Positions 1 to 8,634 of a stretch of 64,000 nt of DNA are shown here, one piece after another. How positions within the stretch are numbered: the stretch's first letter is position 1; each line of letters starts with the position of its first letter. The stretch comes from JAOEGB01 sp041262585 (GTDB taxonomy: Bacteria; Actinomycetota; Actinomycetes; Streptosporangiales; Streptosporangiaceae). A program made the translations under genes and the position numbers. The notes under the pieces were generated by a model, which was not told where the DNA came from, made no database searches, and saw nothing but the letters and a program-made list of their open reading frames with translations. The DNA lies in contig NZ_JBGCBZ010000021.1 in the NCBI RefSeq assembly GCF_041262585.1, positions 72,670 through 136,669 on the forward strand. Reading direction: 5' to 3'.

Positions 1-1
1 C

Positions 2-496
2 TTCGTCCTGGGCGAGATGCTGGAACGCGGCCCCGCCCTCGGCCGCCGCATCGCCGAGGAGGGTCACGAGATGGCGGTCCACGGCTGGCGGCACGACAAC
101 GCGCTCCTCACCCGGCCGGGCCGGGTGACGGCCGAGATCGGCAGGGCGGCCGGCCTGGTCACCGCCGTCACCGGAGTCCGCCCGGTGTGGTACCGGCCGC
201 CCTACGGCGTGCTCAGCGCCGAGACCCTGGTCGCGGCCCGTCGCTGGGGGCTGCGACCCGTCCTCTGGACGGCCTGGGCCAAGGACTGGACGCGCTCGGC
301 CACCCCCATCTCCGTGCTGAAGACCCTCGAACCCGGCCTGCGCGGCGGGGCGACCGTCCTGCTGCATGACTCCGACCACACCTCCGCCCCCGGCGCGTGG
401 CGGTCGGCCCTCGGAGCCCTCGGGGAGCTGGTGGATCGGTGCCGTTCCGCCGGCCTCCGGGTCGGACCACTGTCTGATCACGGCCACCTCGCTTAA
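2..496 (+). CDS. Polysaccharide deacetylase (NodB domain), 3' part only
   Basis: The reading frame is already open at the left edge, so the gene starts outside the window and only the last 165 or so codons are seen. The NodB metal-binding motif is visible as His-Gly-Trp-Arg-His (HxxxH), followed by the RPPYG motif and a late LLHDSD motif, which are conserved catalytic elements of carbohydrate esterase family 4. These enzymes remove N- or O-acetyl groups from chitin oligomers, peptidoglycan or related glycans, usually outside the membrane. The missing N-terminus hides any signal peptide. It sits about 320 bases ahead of the hopanoid operon on the same strand, without obvious coupling to it. 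The family call is firm; the substrate is unknown. Confidence 0.9.
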   Translation, partial: FVLGEMLERGPALGRRIAEEGHEMAVHGWRHDNALLTRPGRVTAEIGRAAGLVTAVTGVRPVWYRPPYGVLSAETLVAARRWGLRPVLWTAWAKDWTRSATPISVLKTLEPGLRGGATVLLHDSDHTSAPGAWRSALGALGELVDRCRSAGLRVGPLSDHGHLA

Positions 497-817
497 CTGG
501 CCTCCACCAGGGCGGTTCCTCCGCGGGAGAGGGCTCCTGGGCCGGGCACCGCACCCCGGTTCCTTCCCCGAGGGCGGCCGTGCGCCCGCTTGAGAGGGAC
601 CGCGCCTGAGGGCGGCAGGCTTTACTCCTGGCCCGCTCCGCAAACGGAGCAGAAAGGCGCGTCCGCCTTTGCGCCGCCTGACGGGGAGAACCCTCTGGAC
701 ATGTCCCGGAGAGGGCGACCACTCGCGCGAGATAGGCCTTGCGCGGAGTCACCCGCGTAAAAGCCCGTGGTCGTGGTGTGGTGTTTTGCGGTCACTCGCG
801 GCGGAGACCCTGAATGC
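497..817 (+). other. Leader region of the hopanoid operon with two adjacent hairpins
   Basis: No gene is supported in this gap. It should hold the promoter of the hopanoid operon, but no convincing -35/-10 pair was found. Two perfect hairpins lie back to back: GCTCCG/CGGAGC with a CAAA loop at 635-650, and AAAGGCG/CGCCTTT with a 4-base loop at 653-670. No T-run follows them, so a simple intrinsic terminator for the upstream gene is doubtful. They could be part of a structured leader. Confidence 0.4.
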
Positions 818-1729
818 ATGTCTTCGGGGGGAGGCGACGTCCGCAACGTCGCGCTCAGGGCACGCCGGGAGAACTTCCCGGTGGCGTCGCGGCTGCTGCC
901 GCGCGAGCACCGTCGCCACCTCCTCGCGGTGTACGGCTTCGCGCGGTTCGTCGACGACATCGGTGACGAGGCAGCGCCCGCGGAACGGCCCCATCTGCTC
1001 GACACCGTCGAGGCCGACCTGGACCGCCTCTACGCCGGGCGCACTCCGCGCCTGCCGGTCACCCGCGTGCTCGCCTCGACCGTCGGGGCCTGCTCCGTTC
1101 CGGCTGAGCCGTTCCACCGGCTGGTCAGGGCCAACCGGTGCGACCAGACGGTGACCCGCTACGGCACCTTCGCCGACCTGCTGGCCTACTGCGCGCTGTC
1201 CGCCAACCCCGTCGGGCACATCGTCCTGCACATATTCGGCGCGGCCTCCCCCCTGCGGCTGGCCCTGTCGGACCGGGTCTGCTCGGCCCTCCAGGTCCTC
1301 GAACACTGCCAGGACATCGGCGAGGACTACGCGCGCGGCCGTGTCTACCTGCCTGGGGAGGACCTCCGTCGCTTCGGTTGCGCCGAGCGTGACCTGTCGG
1401 ACGGCATTGGGGGCGGCGGCCCCACGGGTGCCGCGGCGGGTGGCTTGGCGGGCGGGCCGGTGAGCGGTTCCGGTTCCACGCCTGCCCGTGTGCGCCGGGT
1501 CGTCGCGGTGCAGGTCGCCCGCGCCCGGCGGCTGCTCGACGAGGGCGTGCCGCTCGCGGCGTCGCTGACCGGGTTTCCCCGCATCGCCGTGGCCGGTTAC
1601 GTCGCGGGCGGCCTCGCCACCGTCGCCGCGCTGGAACGCGAGGGCTACGACGTCCTCGGACGGGCGGTACGGCCCCGCCGTACAGGACTGCTGAGCGCGT
1701 GGCTGCGCGTGCTCGCGAGAGGGAGGTGA
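818..1729 (+). CDS. hpnC: Squalene synthase HpnC (hydroxysqualene synthase)
   Basis: A trans-isoprenyl diphosphate synthase (squalene/phytoene synthase fold) of 303 residues that in the HpnCDE route converts presqualene diphosphate to hydroxysqualene. The first aspartate-rich motif appears in RFVDDIGDEA and a second (QDIGEDYARGRVYLP) near the middle. The start is placed at ATG 818, because the upstream part of the open frame (from 767) has no synthase character. A glycine/serine-rich stretch of about 28 residues after RDLSDG looks like an insertion relative to the compact family fold. First gene of the hopanoid operon; hpnD follows after 4 bases. Confidence 0.9.
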   Translation: MSSGGGDVRNVALRARRENFPVASRLLPREHRRHLLAVYGFARFVDDIGDEAAPAERPHLLDTVEADLDRLYAGRTPRLPVTRVLASTVGACSVPAEPFHRLVRANRCDQTVTRYGTFADLLAYCALSANPVGHIVLHIFGAASPLRLALSDRVCSALQVLEHCQDIGEDYARGRVYLPGEDLRRFGCAERDLSDGIGGGGPTGAAAGGLAGGPVSGSGSTPARVRRVVAVQVARARRLLDEGVPLAASLTGFPRIAVAGYVAGGLATVAALEREGYDVLGRAVRPRRTGLLSAWLRVLARGR

Positions 1730-1733
1730 ACCT

Positions 1734-2819
1734 GTGACCGCGTCCGATGCCTACCGGCACTGCGAACAGGTCGTCCGACTGAGGGCGCGGAACTTCTCCT
1801 ACGGGATCCGGCTGCTCCCGGGACCCAAACGGCGCGCGCTGAGCGCGGTCTACGCGTTCGCCCGGCGGATCGACGACATCGGCGACAGCGACAGGCCGGC
1901 GGACGAGCGGCTGTCCTCGCTGAAGAAGGCGCGCGCGGCACTGCGCGACCTACCGCCCGATTCGGGCGACCCGGTGCTGGTCGCGCTGCACGACGCGGCC
2001 GGCCGCTATCCGATCCCGCTCACGGCGTTCGAGGACCTGATCGACGGCTGCGAGGCGGACGTCAACGGGGCCGCCTACGAGCGATTCGACGATCTGCTGA
2101 CCTACTGCCGCCGCGTCGCCGGATCGATCGGACGGCTCTCCCTGGGCGTCTTCGGGACCCAGGACACGAGCACCCAGGACACCAGCAGCCGGGACACCAG
2201 CAGGGACACAGGGACCGGCCGTAGCCGGGACGCCGGCATTCGGGACCCCGTCGTCCAGGAGCCCGTCGTCCAGAACACCGCCGTCACGGTCATCCGCCCC
2301 GACAGCGACGGCTCCCCCGGCATGCGCGCCAACGGCAGCCGGATCACCGGCGTCCCCACCCGCCGCGCCGGGACGGAAGCCCCGGCAGAGGGACAGACCG
2401 AGGCCGCGCGGCTGGCGGACGCCCTCGGGGTGGCCCTCCAGCTCACCAACATTCTCCGGGACCTGTACGAGGATCGCCTCGCCGGCCGGACCTACCTGCC
2501 GGCCGAGGACCTCGAACGGTTCGGATGCACCCTCGGCCTGGACTCCTCGGGCCGGTTCGCCGACCCCCCGGAGCGGCTGGCCCAGCTGATCCGGTTCGAG
2601 GCCGACCGGGCGCTCGGCTGGTACACGACCGGGACGCGCCTGCTGCCCATGCTCGACCGGCGCAGCGCCGCCTGCGCCGGGGTGATGGCGGGCATCTACC
2701 AGCGCCTTCTCGCCCGGATCGCCGCGGATCCGGCCGAGGTGCTGACCGCGCGCCTGTCGGTCCCTTCGTGGGAGAAGGCCATGGTCGCCGCGCGAGCCGT
2801 CGCGGGAGCGGGCCGATGA
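1734..2819 (+). CDS. hpnD: Presqualene diphosphate synthase HpnD with a large low-complexity insertion
   Basis: Condenses two farnesyl diphosphates to presqualene diphosphate. The GTG start at 1734 follows a good GGGAGGTG ribosome site at 1721. Both aspartate-rich motifs are present: RRIDDIGDSD near residue 45 and LRDLYEDRLAGRTYLP near 245. The 361-residue length exceeds the usual 280 or so because residues about 141-222 are a Thr/Ser/Asp-rich insert, partly built of repeated DTS units, placed between the LGVFG helix and the ADALGVALQLTNILRD helix. The catalytic core on each side is intact, so the enzyme may still work with the insert as an exposed loop. The stop overlaps the hpnE start (ATGA). 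Confidence 0.92.
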   Translation: MTASDAYRHCEQVVRLRARNFSYGIRLLPGPKRRALSAVYAFARRIDDIGDSDRPADERLSSLKKARAALRDLPPDSGDPVLVALHDAAGRYPIPLTAFEDLIDGCEADVNGAAYERFDDLLTYCRRVAGSIGRLSLGVFGTQDTSTQDTSSRDTSRDTGTGRSRDAGIRDPVVQEPVVQNTAVTVIRPDSDGSPGMRANGSRITGVPTRRAGTEAPAEGQTEAARLADALGVALQLTNILRDLYEDRLAGRTYLPAEDLERFGCTLGLDSSGRFADPPERLAQLIRFEADRALGWYTTGTRLLPMLDRRSAACAGVMAGIYQRLLARIAADPAEVLTARLSVPSWEKAMVAARAVAGAGR

Positions 2820-4162
2820 GCGCCCCGGCGGCACCGGTCGCGATCGTCGGCGGCGGGCTCGCGGGCATCGCCGCCGCCTTGGCGCTGGGGGAGGCCGGGT
2901 GCCCCGTGACGGTGTACGAGGCTCGTCCCAGGCTCGGTGGCGCGGCCCACTCCTTCCGGCGGGACGGCCTCGCGGTCGACAACGGCCAGCACGTCTTCCT
3001 CCGCTGCTGCACGGCCTATCGGGGGCTGCTCGACCGTCTGGACGGCTCCCGGCGGGTGCGGCTCCAGGACCGGTTCGACGTCCCCGTCCTCACGCCCGAC
3101 GGGCGGACGGGCCGTCTGCGCCGGGCCGCGTTGCCGGGGCCGCTCCACCTTCTTCCGGCGCTCGTGACGTACTCCCTGCTTCGCCCGGCGGACAGGGCGC
3201 GGGCGGTGCGCGGTTCGCTCGCGCTGCGCAGGCTCGACCCGGCCGACCCGGCCCTCGACCAGATCGACCTGGGAAGCTGGCTCGCCGCCCACGGCCAGCG
3301 CGACGCCGCCAGGCAGGCCCTCTGGGAGCTGTTCGCCGTGGCGGCCCTCAACGTGGGAGCCGACGAGGCGGCCCTCGGACCGGCGGCGATGGTCTTCCAG
3401 ACGGCCCTGCTGGGCCGGGCGGACGCCGCCGACATCGGCGTTCCCGCCGTGCCGCTCGGCGAGCTCCACAGCACCGCGGCGGAGGCGGCCATCGTCAAGG
3501 GCGGCGGCCGGGTCCGGCTGTCGGCGAGGGTCGAGGCGGTCGAGCCGGGGCCCGCGATCGTCGTGAAGGGCACGAGGATCGAGGCGTCCGCCGTCATCGT
3601 CGCGACGCCTCACGAGCAGGCCGCGAAGCTCGTTCCCGAGCAGGCCGCCCCTGATCGGGCACGGTGGAGCGGCCTCGACGCCAGCCCGATCGTCAACGTG
3701 CACGTCGTCTATGACCGGCCGGTCACCCGTCTGCCGTTCGCCGCCGTCGTCGGCTCACCGGTGCAGTGGGTCTTCGACAAGACGGCCGCCGGCGGCCTGG
3801 GCGAGGGGCAGTACCTCACCGTGTCCGTGTCCGCCGCGCACCGGTGGATCGACACGTCGGTCTCGCGGGTGCGGGCGGAGTTCGTCCCCGAGTTGGAGCG
3901 GCTCTTCCCCGAGGCGGCCCGGGCGCTCGTCACCGACTTCTTCGTCACGAGGGAGCGGCGGGCGACGTTCCGCCAGGCGCCCGGCAGCGGCGCCCTCCGC
4001 CCGGCGGCGGCGACCCGCTGGCCGGGGCTCTGCCTGGCCGGCGCGTGGACCGACACCGGCTGGCCGGACACGATGGAGGGGGCCGTCCGCAGCGGGCTCG
4101 ACGCGGCCCGGCTGGTCAGGCGCCATCTGCGCCTGGGACAGGCCGACGGGTCGCCGTCATGA
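2816..4162 (+). CDS. hpnE: Squalene-forming FAD-dependent oxidoreductase HpnE
   Basis: A 448-residue flavoprotein of the phytoene desaturase/amine oxidase family; in the hopanoid pathway HpnE reduces hydroxysqualene to squalene. The N-terminus has the dinucleotide-binding motif VAIVGGGLAGIAAALAL followed by VYEARPRLGG, and the C-terminus holds the second FAD contact around LCLAGAWTDTGWPDTMEGA. The start at ATG 2816 overlaps the hpnD stop; the longer open frame upstream is a shadow inside hpnD. It overlaps shc by 4 bases, so translation is probably coupled along the operon. Confidence 0.93.
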   Translation: MSAPAAPVAIVGGGLAGIAAALALGEAGCPVTVYEARPRLGGAAHSFRRDGLAVDNGQHVFLRCCTAYRGLLDRLDGSRRVRLQDRFDVPVLTPDGRTGRLRRAALPGPLHLLPALVTYSLLRPADRARAVRGSLALRRLDPADPALDQIDLGSWLAAHGQRDAARQALWELFAVAALNVGADEAALGPAAMVFQTALLGRADAADIGVPAVPLGELHSTAAEAAIVKGGGRVRLSARVEAVEPGPAIVVKGTRIEASAVIVATPHEQAAKLVPEQAAPDRARWSGLDASPIVNVHVVYDRPVTRLPFAAVVGSPVQWVFDKTAAGGLGEGQYLTVSVSAAHRWIDTSVSRVRAEFVPELERLFPEAARALVTDFFVTRERRATFRQAPGSGALRPAAATRWPGLCLAGAWTDTGWPDTMEGAVRSGLDAARLVRRHLRLGQADGSPS

Positions 4163-6051
4163 CCACGCTCCGCGCCGCCCCGCCCGTCTCAGGCGTACGG
4201 CTCACCCTGGACGCGGCCCGCGACCACCTGCTGGGCCTCCAGTCGCCCGAAGGGTGGTGGAAGGGCGAACTGCAGACCAACGTGACCATGGACGCCGAGG
4301 ACCTGCTGCTCCGCGAGTTCCTGGGCATCCGCGCGCCTGAGGACACCGCCGAGGCGGCCCGCTGGATCCGCTCGGAGCAGCGGGACGACGGCACGTGGGC
4401 CAACTTCCACGGCGGGCCGGGTGATCTCTCCACCACCGTCGAGGCGTACGTCGCGCTGCGGCTCGCCGGTGACCTCCCCTCCGCCCCGCACATGCGCGCC
4501 GCGGCCGATTTCGTACGGCAGGCCGGCGGCATCGAGGGCGCCCGCGTGTTCACCCGCATCTGGCTGGCGATGTTCGGGCAGTGGCCCTGGGAGAGGTTGC
4601 CGGTCCTCCCGCCGGAGCTGATCTTCCTGCCGTCGTGGTTCCCGCTCAACGTCTACGACTGGGCCTGCTGGGCCCGGCAGACGATCGTGCCGCTCACCAT
4701 CGTGAGCGCGCGGCGGCCGGTCCGCCCGCTGCCGTTCGGCCTCGCCGAGCTGCGCACCGGGCGTTCCGCGCGGACCCGTCAACGGGCGGGCCGGGACGCG
4801 GTGCCGGGCTGGGACGCGGTGTTCAGGGCCCTCGACCGGGGGCTGCACGGCTACGAGCGGCGGCCGGTCGGGAGCCTGAGGCGCGCCGCCATGAGGCGGG
4901 CCGCCGAGTGGATCGTGGCCAGGCAGGAGCTCGACGGCTGCTGGGGCGGCATCCAGCCCCCATGGGTGTACTCCCTGATCGCCCTCAACCTGTGCGGCTA
5001 CGACATCGCTCATCCCGTGATGCGGCGGGGCGTGGAAGGGCTCGACCGGTTCACCGTCCGGGACGAGAGGGGCCGCAGGCTGGAGGCATGCCAGTCGCCG
5101 GTGTGGGACACCGCCCTCGCGATGAACGCCCTGCTCGACGCGGGTCTCCCCGGCGACCATGCCGCCCTGGGCCAGGCCGCCGGGTGGATGGCGGGCCAGG
5201 AGATCAGGGGCCCGGGCGACTGGGCCGTGCGGCGGCCGTCGCTGCCGCCGGGCGGCTGGGCGTTCGAGTTCGACAACGACTGGTATCCGGACGTCGACGA
5301 CACCGCCGAGACGATCCTGGCCCTCCGCCGGGTGAGCCATCCGGATGTGCGGCCGGTCATCGGCCGCGCGCTTCGCTGGATGACGGGAATGGCCTCCAAA
5401 GACGGCGGCTTCGCGGCCTTCGACGCCGACAACACCCGCGAACTGTGCACCCGCCTGCCGTTCTGCGACTTCGGCGCCGTCATCGACCCACCGTCCGCCG
5501 ATGTGACGGCCCACGTCGTCGAGGCGCTGGCGGCCGAGGGACACGCCCACTCCGGCGTCGTACGGCGGGCCGTCGTCTGGCTGCTCAAGGCGCAGGAACC
5601 GGGCGGATCCTGGTTCGGCCGCTGGGGCGCCAACCACGTGTACGGCACTGGAGCCGTGCTCCCCGCCCTCATCGCGGCGGGCGTGCGCCCGGACGCCACG
5701 TGCGTACGGCGGGCCGTCACCTGGCTGGAGAACCATCAGAACGGCGACGGCGGCTGGGGAGAGGACATGCGCTCCTATGACGATCCCGCCTGGATCGGGC
5801 GCGGCGAGTCCACGCCGTCCCAGACCGCATGGGCGCTCATGGCACTGCTCGCGGCGGGGGAGCGGACCCCGGCGGTCGAGAGGGGCGTCGAATGGCTCGT
5901 CCGCCGCCAGCGTCCGGACGGCACCTGGGACGAGCCCCACTTCACCGGGACCGGATTCCCCGGAGACTTCTACATCAACTACCACCTCTACCGGCTCGTC
6001 TTCCCGATCAGCGCCCTCGGCCGCTACCTCACCCGCGAGGGGCCGCCATGA
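4159..6051 (+). CDS. shc: Squalene-hopene cyclase
   Basis: A 630-residue class II triterpene cyclase that folds squalene into hopene and hopanol, as a monotopic enzyme on the cytoplasmic membrane. The catalytic acid motif DVDDTA is at residues 378-383 (bases about 5290-5307). QW repeats typical of the family are seen, for example QSPEGWW near residue 28, QNGDGGWGE and RQRPDGTW near the C-terminus. The length matches bacterial cyclases. The ATG at 4159 overlaps the hpnE stop; the longer frame from 3766 is a shadow. It overlaps hpnG by 4 bases. Confidence 0.97.
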   Translation: MTTLRAAPPVSGVRLTLDAARDHLLGLQSPEGWWKGELQTNVTMDAEDLLLREFLGIRAPEDTAEAARWIRSEQRDDGTWANFHGGPGDLSTTVEAYVALRLAGDLPSAPHMRAAADFVRQAGGIEGARVFTRIWLAMFGQWPWERLPVLPPELIFLPSWFPLNVYDWACWARQTIVPLTIVSARRPVRPLPFGLAELRTGRSARTRQRAGRDAVPGWDAVFRALDRGLHGYERRPVGSLRRAAMRRAAEWIVARQELDGCWGGIQPPWVYSLIALNLCGYDIAHPVMRRGVEGLDRFTVRDERGRRLEACQSPVWDTALAMNALLDAGLPGDHAALGQAAGWMAGQEIRGPGDWAVRRPSLPPGGWAFEFDNDWYPDVDDTAETILALRRVSHPDVRPVIGRALRWMTGMASKDGGFAAFDADNTRELCTRLPFCDFGAVIDPPSADVTAHVVEALAAEGHAHSGVVRRAVVWLLKAQEPGGSWFGRWGANHVYGTGAVLPALIAAGVRPDATCVRRAVTWLENHQNGDGGWGEDMRSYDDPAWIGRGESTPSQTAWALMALLAAGERTPAVERGVEWLVRRQRPDGTWDEPHFTGTGFPGDFYINYHLYRLVFPISALGRYLTREGPP

Positions 6052-6641
6052 CACCGAGCGGCCTGGTCATCTGCGCCGCGCTGAGGATCGAGACGCTCGC
6101 CGTCCGCCGCGGCCTTCCCGCCTCATCCGATGTGCGGGTCGTCCGCACCGGGTTCGGGCCGTCCCGGGCTCGCCGCGCGGCCGGGCGGCTGACGGGCTTC
6201 GGCGCGCTGGCCGTGACCGGCTTCGGAGGCTCCGCCGACGACGGCCTCCACCCCGGCGACGTCCTGGTGGCGAGCGAGGTCCGCTTCGGCGGCGCAGTGG
6301 TGCCGTGCCCGTCGGCGGGGCTCCTGGCCCGAGACCTGGCGAGTGCGGGGCTGACCGTCCAGACGGGGCCGCTGGCCACCCGCGATCACATCGTGACGGG
6401 AAGGGAACGCGGCCGTCTCGCCGGGCGGGGAGTGCGAGCGGTCGACATGGAGAGCGGTCCTCTCGCGTTCACAGCGGGCGGCCTGCCGTTCGCCGTCGTG
6501 CGTGTGATCGTCGACACCCCTGCCTTTCCCCTGCTCAGCGTGGCCACCCTGCGGCAGGGACGGGCGGCCTGCCGTGTTCTCCGCCGGGTGGGCCCGGTCC
6601 TCGCGCGCCACTTCGCGTTACCGAAGGAGGTCGGGTCCTGA
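6048..6641 (+). CDS. hpnG: Hopanoid-associated nucleoside phosphorylase HpnG
   Basis: A 197-residue protein of the nucleoside phosphorylase superfamily; HpnG releases adenine from adenosylhopane to give ribosylhopane. Seen in the sequence are a glycine-rich N-terminal strand-turn (VTGFGGSADDGLHPGDVLVASEV) and the late RAVDMESGPLAF segment, which matches the ME(S/T) substrate-binding motif of this superfamily. It overlaps shc by 4 bases and hpnH by one base (TGATG). A rare TTA leucine codon lies near the end at 6618-6620, which in some actinomycetes makes expression depend on the bldA tRNA. Confidence 0.85.
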   Translation: MTPSGLVICAALRIETLAVRRGLPASSDVRVVRTGFGPSRARRAAGRLTGFGALAVTGFGGSADDGLHPGDVLVASEVRFGGAVVPCPSAGLLARDLASAGLTVQTGPLATRDHIVTGRERGRLAGRGVRAVDMESGPLAFTAGGLPFAVVRVIVDTPAFPLLSVATLRQGRAACRVLRRVGPVLARHFALPKEVGS

Positions 6642-7645
6642 TGCCGATGCCGATCCGGCAGAGCCTGCGCGTCAGCGCGTACATCCTCCGCCAGAGACTC
6701 CGCCGCCGCGCGAAGTTCCCGCTGCTGGTGGAGCTGGAGCCGCTGTTCGCCTGCAACCTGAAATGCGCGGGATGCGGCAAGATCCAGCACCCTGCCGACG
6801 TGCTGAAACAGCGGATGTCCGTCGAGCGGGCCGTCGCCGCGGTGGAGGAGTGCGGGGCGCCCATGGTGTCGATCGCGGGCGGCGAGCCGCTCATGCATCC
6901 GCAGATCGGCGAGATGGTCCGGGAGCTCGTGGCGCGTAGGAGATACGTCTTCCTGTGCACCAACGCGCTGCTCATTCCCAGGAAGATCGACCAGTTCACG
7001 CCCTCGCCGTACTTCGCCTGGACCGTCCACATCGACGGGTTACGCGAGCGTCACGACGCCTCGGTGTGCAAGGAGGGCGTGTTCGACGAGGCCGTCGCGG
7101 CGGTGCGGGAGTGCCGGCGCCGGGGCTTCCGGATCACCACGAACACCACGTTCTTCAACACCGACAGCGCGCGGACGGTGGTCGAGGTGCTCGACTTCCT
7201 CAACGACGACCTGCGTGTGGACGAGATGATGATCTCCCCCGGATACGCCTACGACAAGGCGCCGGACCAGGACTGCTTCCTCGGGGTGCGAGAGACCCGG
7301 GAGCTGTTCCGCGAGGCCTTCGCCGGGGGCAACCGCGGGCGATGGCGGTTCAACCACTCGCCGCTGTTCCTCGACTTCCTGGAGGGAAAGGTCGACTTCC
7401 CGTGCACCGCGTGGGCCATCCCGTCGTATTCGGTCTTCGGCTGGCAGCGGCCCTGCTACCTGATGGCGGACGGCTACGCCGCGACCTACCGGGAGCTGAT
7501 CGAGACCACGGATTGGAGCTCCTACGGCAGGGGCCGTGACCCCCGGTGCGCCAACTGCATGGCCCATTGCGGGTACGAGCCCACCGCCGTCTTCGCCACT
7601 CTCGGTTCGCTCAGGGAGTCGCTCCGCGCGATGCGCGGCCACTGA
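6641..7645 (+). CDS. hpnH: Adenosylhopane synthase HpnH (radical SAM)
   Basis: A 334-residue radical SAM enzyme that attaches 5'-deoxyadenosyl to hopene, the first step of side-chain extension to C35 hopanoids. The cluster-binding CxxxCxxC motif is seen as CNLKCAGC near residue 38, with the GGE-type motif IAGGEPLMHP downstream. A strong ribosome site AAGGAGG at 6623 precedes ATG 6641; a second in-frame ATG at 6647 is possible. One TTA codon lies at 7040-7042. The last 35 bases overlap the convergent SDR gene. It is the last gene of the operon. Confidence 0.95.
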   Translation: MPMPIRQSLRVSAYILRQRLRRRAKFPLLVELEPLFACNLKCAGCGKIQHPADVLKQRMSVERAVAAVEECGAPMVSIAGGEPLMHPQIGEMVRELVARRRYVFLCTNALLIPRKIDQFTPSPYFAWTVHIDGLRERHDASVCKEGVFDEAVAAVRECRRRGFRITTNTTFFNTDSARTVVEVLDFLNDDLRVDEMMISPGYAYDKAPDQDCFLGVRETRELFREAFAGGNRGRWRFNHSPLFLDFLEGKVDFPCTAWAIPSYSVFGWQRPCYLMADGYAATYRELIETTDWSSYGRGRDPRCANCMAHCGYEPTAVFATLGSLRESLRAMRGH

Positions 7646-8375
7646 GCGCGGCCAGCACCCTGAAAGGTCCGGGCGCGGCGCCCCTCAGACGGGCGGGCAG
7701 CCGCAGCCAGCCCGGCACGAACGCCTCCGCCTGATCGCGCTCCACCGTCCGGGTGATCGCCCTGGCCACGCGCTCGGGCGGGATCGGAGCAGGCCAACGG
7801 CGGGCGTACGGAGCACCGCGCCGGGCGAAGAACGGCGTGTCGACGACGCCGGGCAGCACGACGGACACCCCTATGCCTGCGCACATTCCGGCGGCCTCTT
7901 GGCGCAGGCTCTCGGCGAAGACGAGAAGCCCCGCCTTGGCCGCCGAGTACACCGCCTCACCGGGCACGCCGACGGCGCCCGCGATCGAGGCGACGAAGAC
8001 CACGTGGCCTCGTCCGCGCTCGATCATGGCGGGCAGAAGCAACTTGGCGAGCGTGATCGGGGCCGTCAGGTTGACGGCGATCACCCGCTCGATGGCGTCG
8101 TCCGGCATCGCGGTGAGCGGCCCGGCCCAGCCCTCTCCGGCGTTGCTCACGAGGACGTCCACGGGCCCGGCACGCTCGGCCAGCCCGGCCGCGTCCGTGA
8201 TGACGTCGGCGGGGACGGCCCGGCCGCCCGTCTCCGAGGCGATTGCCTGCAATCTTCGCTCGTCGCGCCCGGACAACACGAGGCAGGCGCGCTTACCCGC
8301 CATGGCGCGGGCGGTGGCGGCCCCGATGCCCGACGAGCCCCCGGTGATCAGGACTCGGGCCCCCTCGAGCCTCAC
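7611..8375 (-). CDS. Short-chain dehydrogenase/reductase
   Basis: A 254-residue classical SDR with a GTG start. The cofactor-binding TGGSSGIG motif is at residues 11-18, the structural NAG motif follows VDVLVS, and the catalytic Ser/Tyr/Lys set is seen in VASIAG and VYSAAKAG. The substrate cannot be told from sequence. It is convergent with hpnH and overlaps its 3' end by 35 bases, so it is not part of the hopanoid operon, although a role in lipid metabolism is possible. A non-coding stretch of about 260 bases separates it from the RiPP genes upstream. Confidence 0.88.
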   Translation of the reverse strand: MRLEGARVLITGGSSGIGAATARAMAGKRACLVLSGRDERRLQAIASETGGRAVPADVITDAAGLAERAGPVDVLVSNAGEGWAGPLTAMPDDAIERVIAVNLTAPITLAKLLLPAMIERGRGHVVFVASIAGAVGVPGEAVYSAAKAGLLVFAESLRQEAAGMCAGIGVSVVLPGVVDTPFFARRGAPYARRWPAPIPPERVARAITRTVERDQAEAFVPGWLRLPARLRGAAPGPFRVLAALSGRASRGATP

Positions 8376-8634
8376 GCCTCGCCGGTCCTCTGCGGACTGT
8401 CAGGCCGTCGTGTCATGGGCATCGCGGTCGTCCCCTCGTCTCGTACGACGCACGCTAGCGAGCCGCGCGCAAAGGCCGCCCCAATGGTGACTCCACGGAC
8501 GTCCGAGGAGCACGCGGTACGGCTATGACGCCGATAGCCGCAAGGACGTCGTAGGGCGCAGATCACGAGCGAGAGACGCGCAGCTCCCGGGGCATGTCCG
8601 GGACTCCGTGTATGATCACGCCGGGGTGGGGGTG
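8376..8634. other. Intergenic region with one degenerate GTGATCATGCA-type element
   Basis: No gene is supported here. The region should hold the promoter of the minus-strand SDR gene. Near 8609-8620 the sequence TATGATCACG preceded by GGACTCCGTG resembles a diverged copy of the dispersed intergenic element that is much clearer at 14.6, 24.65, 44.3 and 48.5 kb. Confidence 0.4.

Noticed and set aside
4189..6054. Open frame of 621 codons on the minus strand
   Set aside because: Antisense shadow of shc with no family features.
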